A stretch of DNA of 8,574 bases from JBAYJY01 sp041664945 (GTDB lineage: Bacteria > UBP15 > UBA6099): NCBI GenBank assembly GCA_041664945.1, contig JBAYJY010000191.1, positions 1 to 8,574 on the forward strand, given 5' to 3'. The position numbers and the translations under genes were made by a program. The notes under the pieces were generated by a model. The model had not been told where the DNA came from and did not search any database. It worked only from the letters and a program-made list of their open reading frames with translations. How positions within the stretch are numbered: the first letter of the stretch is position 1; every line of letters begins with the position of its first letter. This document shows, one piece after another, positions 6,725-8,574 of this stretch.

Positions 6725-6770
6725 TTCCCAGAGATAATTATAACCTACCTGTATTGCATAACTCTGGGAA
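6725..6770 (-). promoter_or_regulatory. Promoter of the propeller gene inside a 9-bp inverted repeat
   Basis: On the - strand a perfect TATAAT lies at 6737-6742, about 60 bp before the start codon. It is bracketed by exact inverted arms TTCCCAGAG (6725-6733) and CTCTGGGAA (6762-6770). The arm centres are 37 bp apart, so one falls near the -35 region and the other near the expected transcription start. No consensus -35 is present at 16-18 bp spacing, which would fit an activated or repressed promoter. A purely structural or chance repeat is possible. Confidence 0.45.
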
Positions 6771-6809
6771 AGCGAGAAAAGGATTTATGACGTTTCGGCG
6801 AATGCCAAG

Positions 6810-8021
6810 CTAAGCGATCGCGCTTTTTTTCTTCAGCGCGTCGAGTTCGCCGTCCGACAGGCCCAGCCAGTCGCGGAGGACTTCGTTCGTGTGCTGGCCG
6901 AGGCGCGGACAGGATGAATGAATGTCCTGCGGGCATTCGCTGAGTTTCACCGGGTCTCCCGGCACGCTGATCGGCCCGAACTTTTCGTCCTCGACGACTG
7001 CGAGCATTTCCCGCGCGCCGAGTTGCGGATGATGGTTCACCTGCTCGAAGTTCAGAACCCGCGCGCATGGAACCTTCCCGGCTTCGAGCGCGGCGACGAC
7101 TTCCTCCGCCGTCCTCTCCGCCACCCACGGCGCTATCATCTTGAACCCTTCGTCGGCGTTGTGTATCCGCGTCAGAAAGTTGCTGAAACGGAAATCGCTC
7201 AGCGCGTCCTCGCGTCCGATGATCTTCATCAGGCTCGTCCACTCAGAGTCGGTGAGCGCGACTATGACGACGTAGCCGTCCGACGCTTTGTAACTCGCCC
7301 AGAACGGGAGCGGATGCGCGTCGTCCGTGAGCAGGTTGGAGAGCGTGCGGCCGAGCAGTTTTTCGATCTCGGCGATGACCGGTTCGAGCGAGTTGTCGCT
7401 GAACGCGGAAAAATTCTGAAAGTACATGACGTCCTGCATCGAAATGTCCACGAGCTGCCCCTTGCCGGTCCGCTCGCGGTGCAGGAGCGCCTCGACGGCG
7501 CCGAGCGCTGCGTACGCGCCGCTTATCAGGTCGCCGAAATATACCTTCGGCGTCCGGTCCTCCATCTTATAGGCCGCCATGATTCCTGCGGAAGCCTGCG
7601 AGACGATGTCGAACGCGACGCGGTTGCTCATCGGCCCCGTGCGCCCGAAACCGGAAATTGAAACATAGATCAGCCCCGGATTGATCTCGCACAGCGTATC
7701 GTAGTCAAGACCTATCTTTTTCATCAGGCCCGGCGCGAAGTTCTCGACCACTATGTCAGCCTTCGCCGCCATCCGCTTGATCAGCTCGCGGCCTTCGTCC
7801 TTCTTCATGTCGATCACGACGCCTTTTTTATTCTGGTGCATCGCGCTCAACATGCGCTCGGATTTCATCAGCCGCGTCAGCATGCGAAGCGTTTCGCCGG
7901 AAGGCGGTTCAACCTTAACCACCTCGGCGCCTTTCATCGCGAGAAGCTGCGAGCAACGCGGACCGCTCAGGAACTGCGACAGGTCAAGAACTTTGATGCC
8001 ATCAAGGACGTTCGAAGTCAT
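6810..8021 (-). CDS. Class III (CaiB/BaiF, formyl-CoA transferase-like) CoA transferase
   Basis: The 403 residues match the usual length of family III CoA transferases, cytoplasmic enzymes that move CoA between carboxylic acids through a covalent aspartyl intermediate. The N-terminus has LDGIKVLDLSQFLSGPRCSQ and GAEVVKVEPPSGE. ADIVVENFAPGLMKKIGLDY (88-107) and ISGFGRTGPM (122-131) are family motifs. The expected catalytic Asp is D164 in YFGDLISG, followed by the typical HRERTGKGQLVDISMQD (181-197). The C-terminal half keeps VPCARVLNFEQVNHHPQLGA and GDPVKLS. Substrates cannot be assigned; the family includes oxalate, carnitine, bile acid and aromatic acid enzymes. GGAGG eight bases before ATG supports the start. 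The divergent FabG-like gene suggests shared use in acyl-CoA metabolism. A short run of A residues encodes the C-terminal KKK. Confidence 0.9.
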   Translation of the reverse strand: MTSNVLDGIKVLDLSQFLSGPRCSQLLAMKGAEVVKVEPPSGETLRMLTRLMKSERMLSAMHQNKKGVVIDMKKDEGRELIKRMAAKADIVVENFAPGLMKKIGLDYDTLCEINPGLIYVSISGFGRTGPMSNRVAFDIVSQASAGIMAAYKMEDRTPKVYFGDLISGAYAALGAVEALLHRERTGKGQLVDISMQDVMYFQNFSAFSDNSLEPVIAEIEKLLGRTLSNLLTDDAHPLPFWASYKASDGYVVIVALTDSEWTSLMKIIGREDALSDFRFSNFLTRIHNADEGFKMIAPWVAERTAEEVVAALEAGKVPCARVLNFEQVNHHPQLGAREMLAVVEDEKFGPISVPGDPVKLSECPQDIHSSCPRLGQHTNEVLRDWLGLSDGELDALKKKSAIA

Positions 8022-8137
8022 TTTAAAGGCCTCCGTTATATTCGCTCGGGATGCCGTTGCCGCAGGTGTCCGTTTATTATATCATTAAGCGGAGAAAGTC
8101 GCGTAAAAAATTTGCGTGGAATGGAGAGGTGACAGGC
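8022..8137. promoter_or_regulatory. Divergent promoter region between CoA transferase and SDR
   Basis: The 116-bp gap contains a single AT-rich core, TTTATTATATCATTAA (8073-8088). On the - strand it gives TGATATAAT, an extended -10 (TATAAT at 8076-8081), upstream of GGAGG and the CoA transferase ATG. On the + strand the same bases give TATTAT (8075-8080), a five-of-six -10 candidate for the SDR. No convincing -35 box was found for either. Overlapping -10 boxes would make the two promoters mutually dependent. Confidence 0.45.
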
Positions 8138-8574
8138 ATGACGATGAAAGACAAGGTGGCGGTGGTGACAGGGGCGGGCCGTGGGATCGGGCGGGAGATA
8201 GCGCTTGCGTTCGCGCGCGAGGGCGCGAAACTCGCGATTAATTCCATGCACGAGGAAACGATCAATCCTGTGGCGGAGGAGCTGCGCGCGCTTGGCGCGG
8301 AGGTTCTTCCGCTCGTGCTCGACATATCGAAAGAAGATGAAGTTGAGAGGTACGTCAAAGAGGTCTACGACAAATTCGGGCGTTGCGACATCCTCGTGAA
8401 CAACGCCGGGATGAATAAGGATAATTTCTTTCTTCGCCTGAGCGCGGAGGACTGGGACGCCGTGATAGCGGTGAACCTGCGCGGGTCGTTCCTTTGTACG
8501 CGGCTGTTTTCGCGGCGCATGATCCGCTCGAAATGGGGCCGGATAATCAATATGGCGTCGGTCGCGGGCGAGGC
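8138..8574 (+). CDS. FabG-like short-chain dehydrogenase/reductase (3' end outside window)
   Basis: The frame from ATG 8138 stays open to the window edge and gives 145 complete codons. It begins MTMKDKVAVVTGAGRGIGRE, containing the Rossmann T-G-x-x-x-G-I-G motif (11-18) for NAD(P). It continues with the adenine-pocket Asp in LDIS (61-64), DILVNNAG (84-91), the active-site Asn in AVNLRGSF (111-118), and RIINMASVAGE, where S141 aligns with the catalytic serine. The catalytic Y-x-x-x-K lies beyond the window. The family is about 245-260 residues, so roughly 100 are missing. FabG reduces 3-oxoacyl thioesters, but many relatives oxidise other hydroxyacids or alcohols, so the symbol is withheld. 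GGAGAGG lies upstream. A second ATG at 8144 is also possible. The gene diverges from the CoA transferase, which hints at a joint acyl-CoA pathway. Confidence 0.88.
   Translation, partial: MTMKDKVAVVTGAGRGIGREIALAFAREGAKLAINSMHEETINPVAEELRALGAEVLPLVLDISKEDEVERYVKEVYDKFGRCDILVNNAGMNKDNFFLRLSAEDWDAVIAVNLRGSFLCTRLFSRRMIRSKWGRIINMASVAGE

Noticed and set aside
6745..7242. A 165-codon - strand ORF overlapping the CoA transferase 3' part
   Set aside because: Arginine-rich out-of-frame translation of the same strand; the in-frame product is the conserved enzyme.
6918..7661. A 247-codon + strand ORF opposite the CoA transferase
   Set aside because: The - strand carries an unmistakable family III CoA transferase across this interval, and the + frame gives no known motif and no ribosome site.

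Overview
The window looks like bacterial DNA from an organism I cannot place, probably an uncultured or metagenomic contig. Shine-Dalgarno sites, TATAAT-type promoter elements and Sec-type signal peptides all point to Bacteria. Two exported proteins with lipid-binding-type folds would suit a Gram-negative envelope, but the phylum cannot be read from the sequence.

The window has two unlike parts. Bases 1 to about 930 are strongly AT-rich and read on the + strand. They hold the 3' end of a membrane protein gene, a complete membrane-anchored TPR protein, and the first codons of a third gene overlapping the TPR gene by 4 bp, an operon-like layout. The third gene is cut off at about 925-935, where the DNA changes abruptly to GC-rich sequence carrying an orphan Rhs/YD-repeat fragment (about 934-1130). 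This junction is either the edge of an inserted or rearranged segment or an assembly chimera. From 1234 to 1427 there is no gene, only a strong 14-bp hairpin and a 13-bp tandem duplication.

From 1428 to 8021 five genes lie on the - strand. In transcription order they are a class III (CaiB/BaiF, formyl-CoA transferase-like) CoA transferase, a 949-residue PQQ-type beta-propeller protein without a signal peptide, a family 2 glycosyltransferase of the dolichyl/polyprenyl-phosphate sugar synthase type, and two tandem paralogous exported SRPBCC proteins. Intergenic gaps of 130-160 bp, each with a promoter-like element, suggest four transcription units, with only the SRPBCC pair co-transcribed. At the right edge, on the + strand and divergent from the CoA transferase, a FabG-like short-chain dehydrogenase/reductase begins and runs off the window.

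The SDR and CoA transferase share a 116-bp divergent promoter region and probably belong to one acyl-CoA or fatty/organic acid pathway. The glycosyltransferase and the SRPBCC pair suggest envelope or lipid-linked functions, but no single pathway visibly joins all the genes. I found no complete novel system, RNA gene, CRISPR array or intact mobile element. The most noteworthy items are the composition break with gene truncation, the exported SRPBCC paralogue pair, the domain architecture of the propeller protein, and an inverted repeat bracketing the propeller gene's promoter.
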